This document shows, piece after piece, positions 13,000 to 24,955 of a stretch of DNA of 64,000 bases. The notes beneath the pieces are model-generated. The model had not been told where the DNA came from. It was given only the letters and a program-made list of their open reading frames with translations, and searched no databases. The stretch's first letter is position 1. Each line of letters starts with the position of its first letter. Source of the DNA: Protonemura montana (Eukaryota; Arthropoda; Insecta; Plecoptera; Nemouridae); contig OX387603.1 in NCBI GenBank assembly GCA_947568835.1, positions 27,552,651-27,616,650 on the forward strand, read 5' to 3'. The position numbers and the translations under genes were made by a program.

Positions 13000-13444
13000 G
13001 CAAACGATCACTTAGGTTACTTAAGGTAGGTCTTGCCGCGTCTGTGTCAGGCAAACCTTCACAGCAAACGATCACTTAGGTTACTTAAGGTAGGTCTTGC
13101 CGCGTCTGTGTCAGGCAAACCTTCACAGCAAACGATCACTTAGGTTACTTAAGGTAGGTCTTGCCGCGTCTGTCAGGCAAACCTTCACAGCAAACGATCA
13201 CTTAGGTTACTTAAGGTAGGTCTTGCCGCGTCTGTCAGGCAAACCTTCACAGCAAACGATCACTTAGGTTACTTAAGGTAGGTCTTGCCGCGTCTGTGTC
13301 AGGCAAACCTTCACAGCAAACGATCACTTAGGTTACTTAAGGTAGGTCTTGCCGCGTCCGTGTCAGGCAAACCTTCACAGCAAACGATCACTTAGGTTAC
13401 TTAAGGTAGGTCTTGCCGCGTCTGTGTCAGGCAAACCTTCACAG
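13000..13444 (+). repeat. 64-bp minisatellite, 7 copies
   Basis: Units start at 13001, 13065, 13129, 13191, 13253, 13317 and 13381 with CAAACGATCACTTAGG. Five units are 64 bp. Two adjacent units (13129 and 13191) lack the same GT dinucleotide and are 62 bp. Each unit contains a near-palindrome, AGGTCTTGCC facing GGCAAACCT. The array ends about 550 bases before MIDN exon 2. Confidence 0.95.
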
Positions 13445-13504
13445 CCTGTTTGTTTACTGTATTTTCAACGTTAACAAAAAATGTCGAATACATTTCGTCG
13501 CAGT

Positions 13505-13700
13505 GTGCCATGGCTTAGGTGCCTTGTATTCTGTAGGGGGTGCCAGGTTCAATCCTGGGGACTGGCTATCCTGGTAGTGAGACCGCCAATATTTGGGACT
13601 CACCAGAAAAAATTCTGGAGGCCAGCTGTTCTATTAGCAGGAACGCCACGTCTGCCTTGCATTCGAAGTGTCCCAGGATTGATTATTGTGTAGGATTCCT
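13505..13700 (+). mobile_element. tRNA-like SINE fragment
   Basis: An A-box-like TGGCTTAGGTGCC (from 13511) is followed 35 bases later by a B-box match GGTTCAATCC (13546-13555), the spacing of an internal Pol III promoter. The intervening bases do not fold into a convincing anticodon arm, so this is not a functional tRNA. About 150 bases of unrelated tail follow. The call rests only on the two promoter boxes and their spacing. Confidence 0.45.
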
Positions 13701-13997
13701 CCATTAGCCAGGATTCCTCCACCGAAACGGGCTCCGAGTGCTAACGTATACCTTTTTCATGTTCATCTCCTTCAAAGTTGAGTCTTCTTAGCTTCGATAC
13801 TTGGGCGATTCCCACAGAAATTTAGCTCTGAACGCGCCGAACATGTTTTCAAATTCGCCGAAATATAAGAAAAAACTCTCCGAATACCGTCTCCATCATC
13901 TGCAACTCGCAGGCTGTTCACCCATCCTCTGCCAGTCCTTGCCCATGTTGCTTAACCTGTGTTTTGCATATTGCTGACCAGTTCTTTTGTCCTCCAG

Positions 13998-14085
13998 GCA
14001 ACTCCGAGAAGGAACCCTCCACGAGAACCAACTCATGGATGGAAGTCGGCTAACGTTGCTACCTAGCGTCGAGACGGGACTCTTG
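13998..14085 (+). CDS. MIDN: Midnolin exon 2: second half of the ubiquitin-like domain
   Basis: The first base completes Arg100; then 29 codons read QLREGTLHENQLMDGSRL and TLLPSVETGLL. These are the C-terminal strands of the UBL fold, matching the midnolin pattern of ...DGSKLTL.P.VE.GL. The exon is bounded by a CCTCCAG acceptor and a TTG|GTAAGA donor and leaves in phase 0. Confidence 0.93.
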
Positions 14086-15514
14086 GTAAGAAAGACTTCG
14101 CTTATCAATACGCATATTATCAGTGATCTCCTCGATTCCACCCACATTTTGTACATTTTATACACCCAATAGATAAATCGGGAAACGCACTCGTTACATA
14201 AGACATTTGTTCTGAGTGTCACTCTTCAATGAAGTCTAAACGAGCCTAAGAAAAATTGTGTTTACTCAAGGGAAAAATGCTTCAGGCAGCAGGGAGTCGA
14301 TTTTACTTTGATCTAGAAATATTCCCTCGACTTTTTCCCTGACAGGCAACAGGAAGCAATAGACGTGAGACAACCTTTGATCCCTCGGGACGAGATGTTG
14401 ATCAACAAGCAGGCAAAGAAATCAAAATCTTCGAAAATCGTCGTCATCAATTGCGTGCGACCAGAAACTGTGGCAAAATATCACGAATATGGTTACATAA
14501 TTACTCGTCGAGTGCACTAGTTAGCGTATGCCGCGATAATGTGTTCTACCTGCGACCCGTAATGGAAACCCACTTTTCACAACGTCCACGCTATCTTTCG
14601 GTGCAGCCCGTATATCTTCTGTACTCATACAAGTACCACTCGGCGCTCTTGCCCGTAGCACCAGTTGCCAAGCTACTTACTAGATGTTAACCTTCGGTTC
14701 GAATCAATCTTTGCATGCAGCCTGCGAATGTGATTGCCGAGTGGTCAACCAGTGAGTTTCACTCCTTTGACGGAGACCTTTCGACAGAACGGCTTACCGT
14801 CCCTTGCCGCAATGCACAGCCGGCTCTCCAGTGTGACAGGTATCTCCGAATTGCGATTCGACACCGTGGTTTTGTGGCATTGTTTGCCTGGTATTGAGTT
14901 CATCGGACGAGCCTAGTTGTCGCAGAGCGTTCGCTCTAGAGTAGCACTCGCTGCAGCATGATGTACGGCGGTCACCTACACACCTTTGTAAAGGGTTTGT
15001 CACCTTTTTGGACTACTCTCTATTTCATGCTAAGAAAGAGACGTGATTTGCATGTTCCACGTGGACATAAACACTCTGACGGTTTTTGAAACATTTTGCC
15101 CTTGCCTAGCAGTGTACAACAATACCGTCCTACACGGAGTGTTAACGGAGAATAGGAACTCATCGTCGCCTCGTTCTCACCGACTCCAACGGTTCGCTAT
15201 TCACAAGAGAAGATCGCTAAACGGCAACCCTCCCAACCATCTCCGAGTTATGACACGATAGCTGCTAGTCACAAGCCGAGCTATTGTCCGTGTGCTCGGT
15301 TACCATGGTAAATAGATCGCGGCGAGTGACCTAGAAAGCGACCGAGTTGACCCGGGTACGGAGCTCGTTACGTCGCTACTCGAAGCCGTGGTCTCTGGTG
15401 TGCACTCGTGGATACCGGACGATAACGTTGCGTTGTACACTGCACGGCTGTTGTTGCTGCTGCTGCTGTTGCCGTAGCAGCCAGTCACTAGGCTAACCTG
15501 CCGTTAGCTGATCT

Positions 15515-15571
15515 GTTGCCCTGGTAACCAGGTTCTATATAACCACGCTGCGGCGGCGGCGGCGGCGGCGA
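15515..15571 (+). promoter_or_regulatory. RFX X-box, TATA box and CGG repeat: candidate internal promoter
   Basis: GTTGCC-CT-GGTAAC (15515-15528) is a perfect inverted-half-site X-box, the known binding motif of RFX factors. TCTATATAA starts at 15534, six bases downstream. It is followed by seven CGG triplets (about 15550-15571) and an initiator-like GGTCAGAG near 15575. The surrounding 250 bases are CpG-rich. No coding start in the MIDN frame follows, so a transcript from here would need a non-coding first exon spliced to exon 3. Confidence 0.35.
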
Positions 15572-18500
15572 TTTGGTCAGAGAGCTACGGAGATGATGCC
15601 GTATTGTTTTCGATGTGTGTGCGTGCGGTTTTATGTGATTTTCATGACGCGGTGGAATAGCTGTATGAGGTCGATCGAATTGGTTGGATTCCGTTGATGT
15701 TCTGTCCGGAGTCCTATAGCCGGGGCCTGGCCATCCGGTGAACCATTTCCAATTGAGAAAATTGATTAAATTCGCCGTTTATTGGAAACAGGCCACGGAG
15801 AAAATTGAAGGACACTTAACTGCCATCTCACGAAATCATCAACCCACTCTTGGCTCAAAAAAAAACCTATCAAATACTTAGAAAATAAAAATAACGGAGT
15901 TTTTGTTTTCAAGATATATATATTTTAAAAGACTTCATATAAGAAACCGCGTAATCAAACAGCCAAGAGTCGCCATACCCGTTATGTTGCCTTTATTTTG
16001 GGTTTCTTCCCATGGATAGGGCCTGGGGGGGTGAACGTTTAGCACTGGAACTACGAACCTATACGCTCTTGTTGATCAATTATGCAAGGCCACTTTTAAT
16101 TGGAAATCCTTATCCTGCGATTACATGCAAGGTTTTTATTACATAGTCAGTCACTCGATGCAGCTACCTACCATTTACATTTATTCTGTGACGCGGTCCC
16201 TCGTCTGGGGCGGCTAGTGCTAGTCTGGGGCGACTAGTCTGGGGTGTTGAGATCCGCACTGCACCCCGTGTTTCAGGTGCGACCAAGAGGTGCGCACAGA
16301 AGCACAAGGTAGCTGTTAGGGTATCCAGAGGATGGGGTGAGGTGGAGAGACCCCCTTCCATTCACTGCATTGTCCGTACGGCACAAAGAAACGGCCCCCG
16401 ATTCTTACCTTCCAACTGCGCCGATTATCGGGGAAATCGCAGCAAATTCTTAGAATCAAGACTGTATTTTGAACGTAGCTACTCGAGGAGCCCCCGTGAG
16501 GAGCAACACCGTGGTGAGTCTAATATTGGCTGATCACCAGGAGGTGGTGGATGCTGTTCAAACCCAACCATCGGACCCGCATTGCTTGACGCGGCTGTCA
16601 ATCTGCTGTCAGCTGATTGGTGGTATCTGCATCATTGAGACGGTTACTCTAGTTACAGACCATCATTTCCCTTCTAAACAATTCACGCTCCTCGATCAGC
16701 GTTTATTCATTGACTCCGTTCGACCTGGGTCACCTTAGAGACCATTTTGTCCAAAGTTGTACACAGGCAAAGCCTATACAGCGAGTCCATCCCAGAACAG
16801 GGCAACTGGATGGAGTGCGTTCCCATCGCTACTAGTAATTCACAATAGTGACAAAGATATGTTTATACCGTTGATCGGTAGCGTGAGTGAGACGCCATCT
16901 CTTGCACGAGTTCCTAGTTATTTGAGCTTGTCAGTGAAGTGATTGTCGTACAACTCGTCGGCTCCTCATCCCGCGTTAGAATTCGTGTAGTCAATTTTAA
17001 CCGAAAATGGACGAAGCGTGTAATCAATCGCGACTCAAGCGAGTCAATCAGCGTCAATCAGCGTGTCAATCTGCGACTCGAAGTGTGTTGCGAATTAAAA
17101 TCTGGTTTAAAATTAATTTTTACTTCTGTTTCGGCACTTCGTACTGCGTGTTCGTTTGCAAACGTGTCCACCTGGCCTTCAGTTGTCAATGGTTACGTGT
17201 CTAGTCAGGGGAATGTCGCTCCACTGCATTCACCCACCGCTCTGCGACAACCAGGCTGGCATTTTTGGGCAAACACAAGGTGCGCTGCACCCTGACGCAC
17301 TGAAAGGACAAGGACAAGGTAGCAGAGCACCTATAGGGTCAGGCTCGCAACCTTTGTTGCAAACCGGCCCTAGGGTGCCAAGGTGCACAAAGCACTCTCT
17401 CGGGGTATAAGAGCCGCGGGCACGGCTGCGGCCAGGTGTCTTGGCTTACCGGTGACAGCACAGCTGAGGTCACATCTTATCTTTTGTCGCTTCACTCGGT
17501 TTCAGTTTGAGACTCGTGGTTCGGTCATAGCTATGTGGTATTTGCTGCTGCACCATTTTTACCATCAGAACCTTTATGGTGCAAATGGTGAATTTTAACA
17601 GGTGGCACCATTGGTGCATTTTGAATCATATGATTTTCAGAATCCACTGTTGGGGAGCGCATTGCATTTGCAGCTACATCGGGACCTAGGAACACAGATT
17701 TGTCAAAAGAGACGCTTTATTGGCCCAACCGTCGAGTGGTAAACTCAGTCGGTTAGTTAACATTATTGGATCACACGTCGTCGAAAAGGTCAGGTTGAAA
17801 CGTTGCGTAGCGCCTTCACGTTGTCGCTAAATTTTGCGAGTTTTTGGCGAAGACCCCGCGAAGCCTGTTCGCATTCGAAACCCGTATCGCGCCCACGGCG
17901 ACGGTGGGTGCACTGTCCCATCGCAAGGTCATGGCTGGGCCGAACAGGCTGCTTTGTCCGACCCGATCCCTCGACGGGTTCGCCGAGCTCTCCCCGCTCT
18001 AGGGAGCAGGCACCTTGCCAAACGCGCGCACGTGACTGGCTTGCTCGATTTTATCCTCCGAGCTTTCGATAAATCGCCAGCAATTGTATTGGTCCCAGCA
18101 ATTAAAGACGAAATTAGCTGAAGTCTACGTCATGCTAGTTCAGCGAACGAAAAGCCAACTCCGCTGACCCCTATGCTTATTGATCTACAATAGATATTTC
18201 AGAACGAGTTCTCGATGCACTCCTGTGTTTCTGTTCGGTGTTTCTGTGCGAAATATCCGCAACGCTTGTCCATTGTTTTTGAAGAATCGCCTGTCAAAAT
18301 GGCTGCACACAGCTAAGCTGTAAAAGCACCTTCATTCGAAATTCTAATCGCAAAACCATACATAAACCAGTCCATGCCAGAGCTTGGTCAGAACAAAGAG
18401 GTCGCCTCGGCCACGTGCATTCCTAGCAAGTTGGGACGCCCTATGTCTGGCTAGCTTCGAAACCCCGGCGCTGACATGCCCCAACTAACTCGAACGAGAA

Positions 18501-18929
18501 GCGTTTTTACGGCCTGCTTGTTTGCTCGACTGGTTGGTTGGTCGTGACGTCTCGCCTCCACCAAGACTTCTGATAGAAGGTAGGTAGCTACACTCCGCCG
18601 AACGGTGCACGTGGCTGGCTGCAATAATATCGTGCCTGCCAGCTAGCCAGGTCCGGTTTTTAACACACGTGTGCCACGGTTTACATATTCTAGCAGACCG
18701 TTTTCCACTGTAAACCAAACCGCGACACGAAGCAGCGTCTTCCCAAGCATATAAGTCTGTAAACAGACTGTTTAATACTTGCTGGCCATTTAAAACTTGA
18801 TCTCGAAGCTTGTTTTGCGAATGCTATGCATTGGTTGCCGGGGTTGGGCGGACGGAATTGACATGCAATCTCTGTAGCATCTGGCCGGCGTGCAACTGTG
18901 GTGTAAAACTACGCAGCCGACGGGCGAAT

Positions 18930-18995
18930 TGGTGGCCGTGATCTAGAACGGGATTCGAACCCCAGTTTTTCAGCAGTCGAGACAAACGTTCGGTC
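18930..18995 (-). mobile_element. tRNA-derived fragment with a T-arm / B-box
   Basis: On the minus strand the sequence contains CTGGGGTTCGAATCCCGTT, a complete T-stem-loop and B-box. It is preceded by TCTCGACTGCTGA, which resembles an anticodon-arm region, and by a T-run of eleven. There is no A-box or paired acceptor stem. It is best read as a piece of a tRNA-derived SINE. Confidence 0.4.
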
Positions 18996-19101
18996 GTTAA
19001 AAAAAAAAACGGGGCATTCCCTTGCGTTGCCAGCGCGTTTTATAACAGCAGGTTCTTTGTTAGAATTCCCTGACGATTTGCCTGGTTTCGGCATAGACGT
19101 C

Positions 19102-20252
19102 CACGGAATGTCCGGCACAGAGGCGACGGCGAGTGTCTGCTCCTTTGCGTGGAGCGAAACAAGCACCCTGTCACGGAATGTCCAGCACAGAGGCGACGGC
19201 GAGTGTCCGCTCCTTTGCGTGGAGCGAAACAAGCACCCTGTCACGGAATGTCCAGCACAGAGGGCGACGGCGAGTGTCCGCTCCTTTGCGTGGAGCGAAA
19301 CAAGCACCCTGTCACGGAATGTCCAGCACAGAGGCGACGTCGAGTGTCTGCTCCTTTGCGTGTAGCGAAACAAGCGCCCTGTCACGGAATGTCCAGCACA
19401 GAGGCGACGGCGAGTGTCCGCTCCTTTGCGTGCAGCGAAACAAGCGCCCTGTCACGGAATGTCCAGCACAGAGGCGACGTCGAGTGTCTGCTCCTTTGCG
19501 TGGAGCGAAACAAGCACCCTGTCACGGAATGTCCAGCACAGAGGCGACGGCGAGTGTCCGCTCCTTTGCATGGAGCGAAACAAGCGCCCTGTCACGGAAT
19601 GTCCAGCACAGAGGTGACGGCGAGTGTCCGCTCCTTTGCGTGGAGCGAAACAAGCAGCCTGTCACGGAATGTCCAGCACAGAGGCGACGGCGAGTGTCCG
19701 CTCCTTTGCGTGGAGCGAAACAAGCACCCTGTCACGGAATGTCCAGCACAGAGGCGACGGCGAGTGTCCGCTCCTTTGCGTGCAGCGAAACAAGCGCCCT
19801 GTCACGGAATGTCCAGCACAGAGGCGACGTCGAGTGTCTGCTCCTTTGCGTGGAGCGAAACAAGCGCCTTGTCACGGAATGTCCAGCACAGAGGCGACGG
19901 CGAGTGTCCGCTCCTTTGCGTGGAGCGAAACAAGCGCCCTGTCACGAAATGTCCAGCACAGAGGGCGACGGCGAGTGTCCGCTCCTTTGCGTGGAGCGAA
20001 ACAAGCGCCCTGTCACGAAATGTCCAGCACAGAGGCGACGGCGAGTGTCCGCTTCTTTGCGTGAAGCGAAACAAACACCTTGTCACCGAATGTCCAGCAC
20101 AGAGGCGACGGCGAGTGTCCGCTCCTTTGCGTGGAGCGAAACAAGCGCCCTGTCACGGAATGTCCAGCACAGAGGCGACGGCGAGTGTCCGCTCCTTTGC
20201 GTGGTGCGAAACAAGCGCCCTGTCACGAAATGTCTAGCACAGAGGCGACGGC
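19102..20252 (+). repeat. 70-bp minisatellite array 1, about 16 copies
   Basis: The unit runs CACGGAATGTCCAGCACAG to ...AACAAGCGCCCTGT and is 70 bp, with occasional 71-bp units (GAGGGCGACG). Units are nearly identical. Substitutions cluster at a few sites: GCACC/GCGCC, GACGG/GACGT, TGTCC/TGTCT, GTGGAGC/GTGCAGC/GTGTAGC. Because 70 is one more than a multiple of three, each frame rotates through three peptide registers, and all stay open for over 1 kb. The same unit forms a second array at 47830-48437 and 53821-53935. Confidence 0.97.
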
Positions 20253-23200
20253 AATTGTAAATCTCACTGCTTCTATATAACATTCCTTTTACCTTTGCTC
20301 CTACTGTAACTGTAAGTGACCTACGGGAAAAGAGCGTCCGCCGAACGCCGCGTATTGCCGATGATCCCAGCACAAAGGGATCCCGCTGCTACCACATGCT
20401 TTTGACGGCCACTGTACCGACAAGTCTCCAGTCTCCACTTGTCGGTACTGGGAGATGTTGCGACGTTGCCGGTTCTCCACCATTGACACCGTCCTTGTCC
20501 CCTGCACGCGGCCGCCGGGCTCGACCGCTTTGTTGCACTCTTGCCGCAGGCAGCTCGGTTCCCGGCGTCACGTGGATGGTGACACAACAGCAGTCAATGC
20601 AACCTGGATTACTCGGGAAACTATATGCAGCCGTGTTTAACGACGCATTGTTATTGTTTTTAAGACGATGTGGTGTTTGCCATTTGAGTGACGTGCTCTG
20701 GGTTTGTGACTTCACCGTGGTACCGACAGGCTGATTGTGAATCGGTAATGGCTGAGTACTGGTAAAGGTAGCTAAGCCTAAATGCTTGATCGTAACCGTG
20801 CCAAGAACAGGCCGTCCATCCACAGAGAAAATTTCTGCTGAAAATTCAAGTACAACGCCCCACAATCGAAAAAATGCCAGCGAACTGGCAAACAATTGGC
20901 CGCATTATTGATAACATTGTGAGGGGGCACTATGAAAGTAGTTTTTCAAAAACCTCTAAACCCCAGACGTTTGGGGGTAAAGTTGTGATAACCCCTGACT
21001 ATCTGGAACCACTGCCTGTGATTGGCTGAACATCTTTCCTCCCCAACTCTTCTTTGTGGATCTAGCACTTAGGGTTGGTTTTAGAATTCTTCCCCAGCTA
21101 CTCAGCGGCGAGTTAACGTTGCTAGCCGTGACAATACGTCTCGAAAGCCTCGGGGTAGTTACCCCTAAAAAGAATCGAATGATTTCACATAAGAAATTTG
21201 AGTTCGGAGGTTCCCTCATGGCAGAGCAGGCAGTGCCATCTCTAGCAGCAACCTGGGACACCAACCTACGCACCCTGCCATGCACCCAAGATCTGGTCTG
21301 CGTGCCAGCCAGCCAGTCAAGAGTGGTGTCGGCATGTGCTAGCCGTGACGTCACAGGCGGCAAGTCGTTGCTTTGTTCCTCGTGGCCTTGGGCACCAACT
21401 CAGCATCTCGCGTTCCACGAAGCCTTCATGACGTCACGGGCACGAACAGGAAATCCCTGCGTGTTTCTCAGCAAACGCCCCCCGATCCGACCGTGTACAT
21501 GAGATTCAATGCATTCTCGGACGCGCTGGATCATTTTGCTTGCTTCGCTGAAACGATCTTCTGTGTTGGAAACACCGCACTTTCTATGATCATCGAAGTT
21601 CAGCAACAATGCGTTCAATGACGCATTGGATGGGCGACCCGCAGACGCTAGCTCTAGGTTAGGATATCTAGGCTAGGTTAGCTTCTGTATTAGGATTGGG
21701 TTTTAGAATGGCAAGATTCTGCTTGTCAGTTGAATCTCCTTGACAACATCAGCTGAACAAAACAGTTAATTGTTGAAACATTACATCGGCGAACACCGAT
21801 AATCAATTTGCTGGTTGGCAAAAACACCGAAGCCACGCTCGAACAATATGCAACCCGCTCAAACAATATGCAATCCACGCCATTCCGAAGTCATCCTGGT
21901 GGCATCGAACGAAGGGGAGGAAACCCACCTCGGCTGCAGCGGCCACCCCGGCTACACCACGTGACTTAAGCCATGGGTTTAAATATTAACTGTACTCTGC
22001 CACCCCCGTTGTGCTACCCCTTCGCTAAAACTGTACCCCCCCTCCACCCCTGGCTGGGGTCGCTGTTAATTATCACAGCGCCTCGAGTGACGAACCGTGC
22101 GATGATTGTGCGCCTGGTTGGGCTCTTAAAACACGAGTTCTTACCTCGGAACACCTCTGACCTGTGGGCTTGTAATCGTCGGGGTTAAAACTCTTCATGA
22201 AACTGCACGTTGTGGTTTTATATTCTCTCTTGTAATGTTGTTTAATTGATTTGTGTCCGTATAACACAAATCATATAACACATAGCACATACAACGCGTA
22301 CAACCACAATGAAACCGTGTCGACATCGGGTCGGAACAGCGCGTTCTGTTTGGTTGTTGGAGTTGGAAGATCTGTTTCACTTTGCTGGCAGGTATCGGTT
22401 GTTTGTTGACACTCGCGATGTGCTTGATATATTTGTTTATTTACATAATGTCGTGTTGCTTGGGGCTCAAAACATGACCATATAGTCTGGGTCTCGTTCG
22501 AGCAAACACAGTTCGGTAGATACTCTCTAGAGCAGCATCGTTTCCACGCAGCGCAACGCCAGGCACAGCTGTGAAAATCATCGACAAGCTTTGTACAGAT
22601 TGCTAGCACAATTATTTCGGAGGATCGTTTGATATTTTTTTCATTGTGAAGAATTCCTTTAATCAAGTAGACACTTCGGCCTGGTTGAACAAATCACATC
22701 GCCTCTCGACTCGACGCGGATCCCCAGATCTAGTGCATCGTCGATCAGCAGCATCCCTGGTCCAGCTAATACCGCTCGCAGTATGCAAACTTCCACTAGG
22801 CAGTCCGTCGAGCCGGCCGGCAGGCAGGCGGGTATCGACCGCGCAGCGGGCCATGCCGGCGTCGTCGGCGTCCCGGCGCATCAGAGGGTCGACGCCGATC
22901 GTGGGGACGCGGCAGCGGGGTCGGTGCCGATCAATGCAGCCCTTGGACTCGAAGTGCCGTGACTCTCGCGTGTCATCGACGGGCACGTGGGGGTTGACAC
23001 ACATAGGATTTTTATAACGGTTTTTTTTTCCGCGCCGTACTGCACTTCATCGTCATGTTTTTGCTGTTAAGACGGCAAGGTTTGGAGCCTGCCTAATGGA
23101 CTACAGTTTTAAATGACATGTTTTTATGTCCATTGTCCAGAAACATAGAAATATTTCCCAATCGCTGAGATGACTCAAACTATCTTGCACCGTGTCTTTA

Positions 23201-23931
23201 TAAACGCGATGCTAGGAGGTTGTGGAACATGAATCACCCCTATTTTAGTACCTAGTTTCATATTTGGGCTGTCAACGCAATGTGAAGCAGTAAAAGCCTC
23301 TTCACGGCGATGCTATTCCGCACATTCGATGATTCGCTGCCTCGTTGCTGATTTGAATCATTTGTTTGCACCAACTTCAGAGGTTATTTTATGCAGTCTC
23401 TGTTATTACATATTCAGCACCGAAGGCGCTAAAAGACTCGTCACTTCCTGACAACATGGAACACGTTTAAATATGAAATCTTCGCAGCTTGCGATCGAAC
23501 GTATTTATGTTGATCAATGCGCATTCAGAATTGTTCGTCATGTGGTCGACCAGTCGCATGTTCAGTTCGCTTGGATTCGTGCAGCTTTGCAAGAATCCAG
23601 GTTCATTTGGCACGAGTGCTGTGGCATCGGGTTTCACGACGCGGGGGTGTAGACGCTTGACGTCGCACGGGGGTGGCGCACCGCCCCCACGCCGCCTCTG
23701 TGATGCGGAGGCGGCGATTCAAGACCGAGATGCTTTTCGAGTAGCGGTCTGCGATTGCCAAACAGCCATTGCCCGGTGGCTGGGGTGGAACATGCAGCAA
23801 CCTAGCCCCTGGGGATCGCGCTAATTCCCGGTCGCGTTTAAGGATGAGCATTCGAATCGTCGCGAGTTTACTTCTCGACTGTTATTTTCACCTGTGTCCT
23901 CTTGTCTGACGGTGTCCTCTTTTTGTTGCAG

Positions 23932-23988
23932 GCTCAACGCCCAGAGCAGTCCGTCATGCAGGCGCTGGAAAGCCTCAACGACGCTCAG
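23932..23988 (+). CDS. MIDN: Midnolin exon 3
   Basis: Nineteen in-phase codons read AQRPEQSVMQALESLNDAQ. The core RPEQSVMQALESL is almost invariant in midnolin and begins the first half of the substrate-binding Catch region. It has strong splice sites: a TTTTTGTTGCAG acceptor and a CAG|GTAAGA donor. The exon is too short to show up by ORF length and was found by continuity of the family sequence. Confidence 0.94.
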
Positions 23989-24775
23989 GTAAGAACTTAA
24001 CGCCTCTGCTGTTGACGACCCTGGAGCACTGACTCATTTCGAAGCTAGGAAGTCCAGGAATATTGATGGGCTGATTCTCTGTCCAGCAGTAACATAGGCT
24101 AGCCTTCTGGATACCCCGAGTTTCTTGTGGAGAACAGCGGTTCTTACAGATCGAAATAACCCCTCCCTCCCTTCTTCCCTCCCTCCCTCACCGCTGATAA
24201 CCTTGCTTTGCTAGTTCAGCTCGCACGTGTCACATCTGACACACGCCACACCGGGGGGGTCTTGTGTGATCATTACAAATCTCCGGTCCCCCCTTTCAAA
24301 GTCCATCGAGCGTACCCCTTGATCCCAGACGGCGTCGCCACGGCAACGACGCCGACGCTGCGTAATGAGCGTCGCGGCGCTCCGTGCGCCGACGGCCGAC
24401 GCCTCCGTCTCGGGTGACGTTTGAGCTGTGTGGATAGCGGTATCGATGGCGATGTGGAGTTGTGTTTCGCCCTCGCCGCGTCCTCTGGCATTGATCCTGT
24501 GTACAGGAGCGTCACGGTTGGCTGAGTGCAGTTCAAGTTGCTGGCGACTCGTGCTTGCTGAAGCTTTCAGAGACCAGAACGATGAACTGTGCCGGAGGAT
24601 GGCTCGTGTAGCTGTTGACATGTCAAGCTGAACCATGCGAGTCAGGGACATTTCGCAAAAGTAGCGCGTGCGATGGACCACGGTTGAAATGACCAGGTCA
24701 TGGAATCGATAGGTCTTAAAATCTCAGACCAGTGATATGGCGCTAGAAGTTGCTATATAGTTGCTGATGGTTTTT

Positions 24776-24955
24776 AGACTCATGTCTACTTGATTTATCC
24801 TTAGCACTAGTTTTAAGAAAAACTATTTGAACTGGGTTTTGAATGCTAAGTAAAGGGCTACTAAATTTTCCGACGTTTCGTAACATTTACTAGCTACTTC
24901 TTTAAGGGTAACCCTTCAGCATTCAAAACCCAGTTCAAATAGTTTTTCTTAATAG
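24776..24955 (+). mobile_element. Foldback repeat, copy with perfect 33-bp inverted arms
   Basis: AAGAAAAACTATTTGAACTGG... (24815-24847) and its exact reverse complement (24918-24950) flank about 70 bases that include CCGACGTTTCGTAAC and ACTTCTTTAAGGGT. The left side extends outward through TTTTTAGACTCATGTCTACT and CTTGATTTATCCTTAGCAC. The same outward block recurs at 29664-29741, 39790-39843 and 42853-42970, and related arms occur at 40300-40463. Confidence 0.75.

Larger units (their letters stand above)
5608..13997 (+). other. MIDN: MIDN intron 1 (8.4 kb)
   Basis: The donor is GTACGT and the acceptor TTTTGTCCTCCAG. The first 1.7 kb (to about 7300) is CpG-rich, with a GGCGGCGGCGG run and a three-fold CACCACAAGC near 6400-6436, compatible with a promoter-proximal region. 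Inside the intron are the 9474-9585 MITE remnant, the 10-bp array, the 64-bp array and a tRNA-like SINE, listed separately. I see nothing supportable in 7300-9470, 9590-10500 or 10630-12990 beyond short unrecognisable frames. Confidence 0.85.
14086..23931 (+). other. MIDN: MIDN intron 2 (9.8 kb)
   Basis: The intron contains a promoter-like X-box/TATA/CGG segment at 15515-15571, a tRNA-like B-box on the minus strand near 18950, and the first 70-bp minisatellite array, all listed separately. G+C-rich CpG stretches occur near 15300-15600, 17830-18010, 20480-20580 and 22800-22980. None carries a recognisable exon. A possible truncated 5S-SINE piece (GCATTGGATGGGCGACC at 21622, then two TAGGTTAG motifs to 21680) is too short to call. 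The remainder shows nothing I can support. Confidence 0.8.

Noticed and set aside
19133-20260. Open frames of 360-375 codons in the 70-bp array, resembling a Cys-rich repeat protein
   Set aside because: All three forward frames are equally open and encode the same three registers in rotation, as expected from a 70-bp unit without stops. Nothing distinguishes a coding frame.
22646-23017. CpG-rich 123-codon frame and its minus-strand partner as an extra MIDN exon
   Set aside because: No family similarity, and midnolin is continuous from exon 2 to exon 3 without it. It may be a CpG-rich regulatory patch, but nothing specific could be seen.
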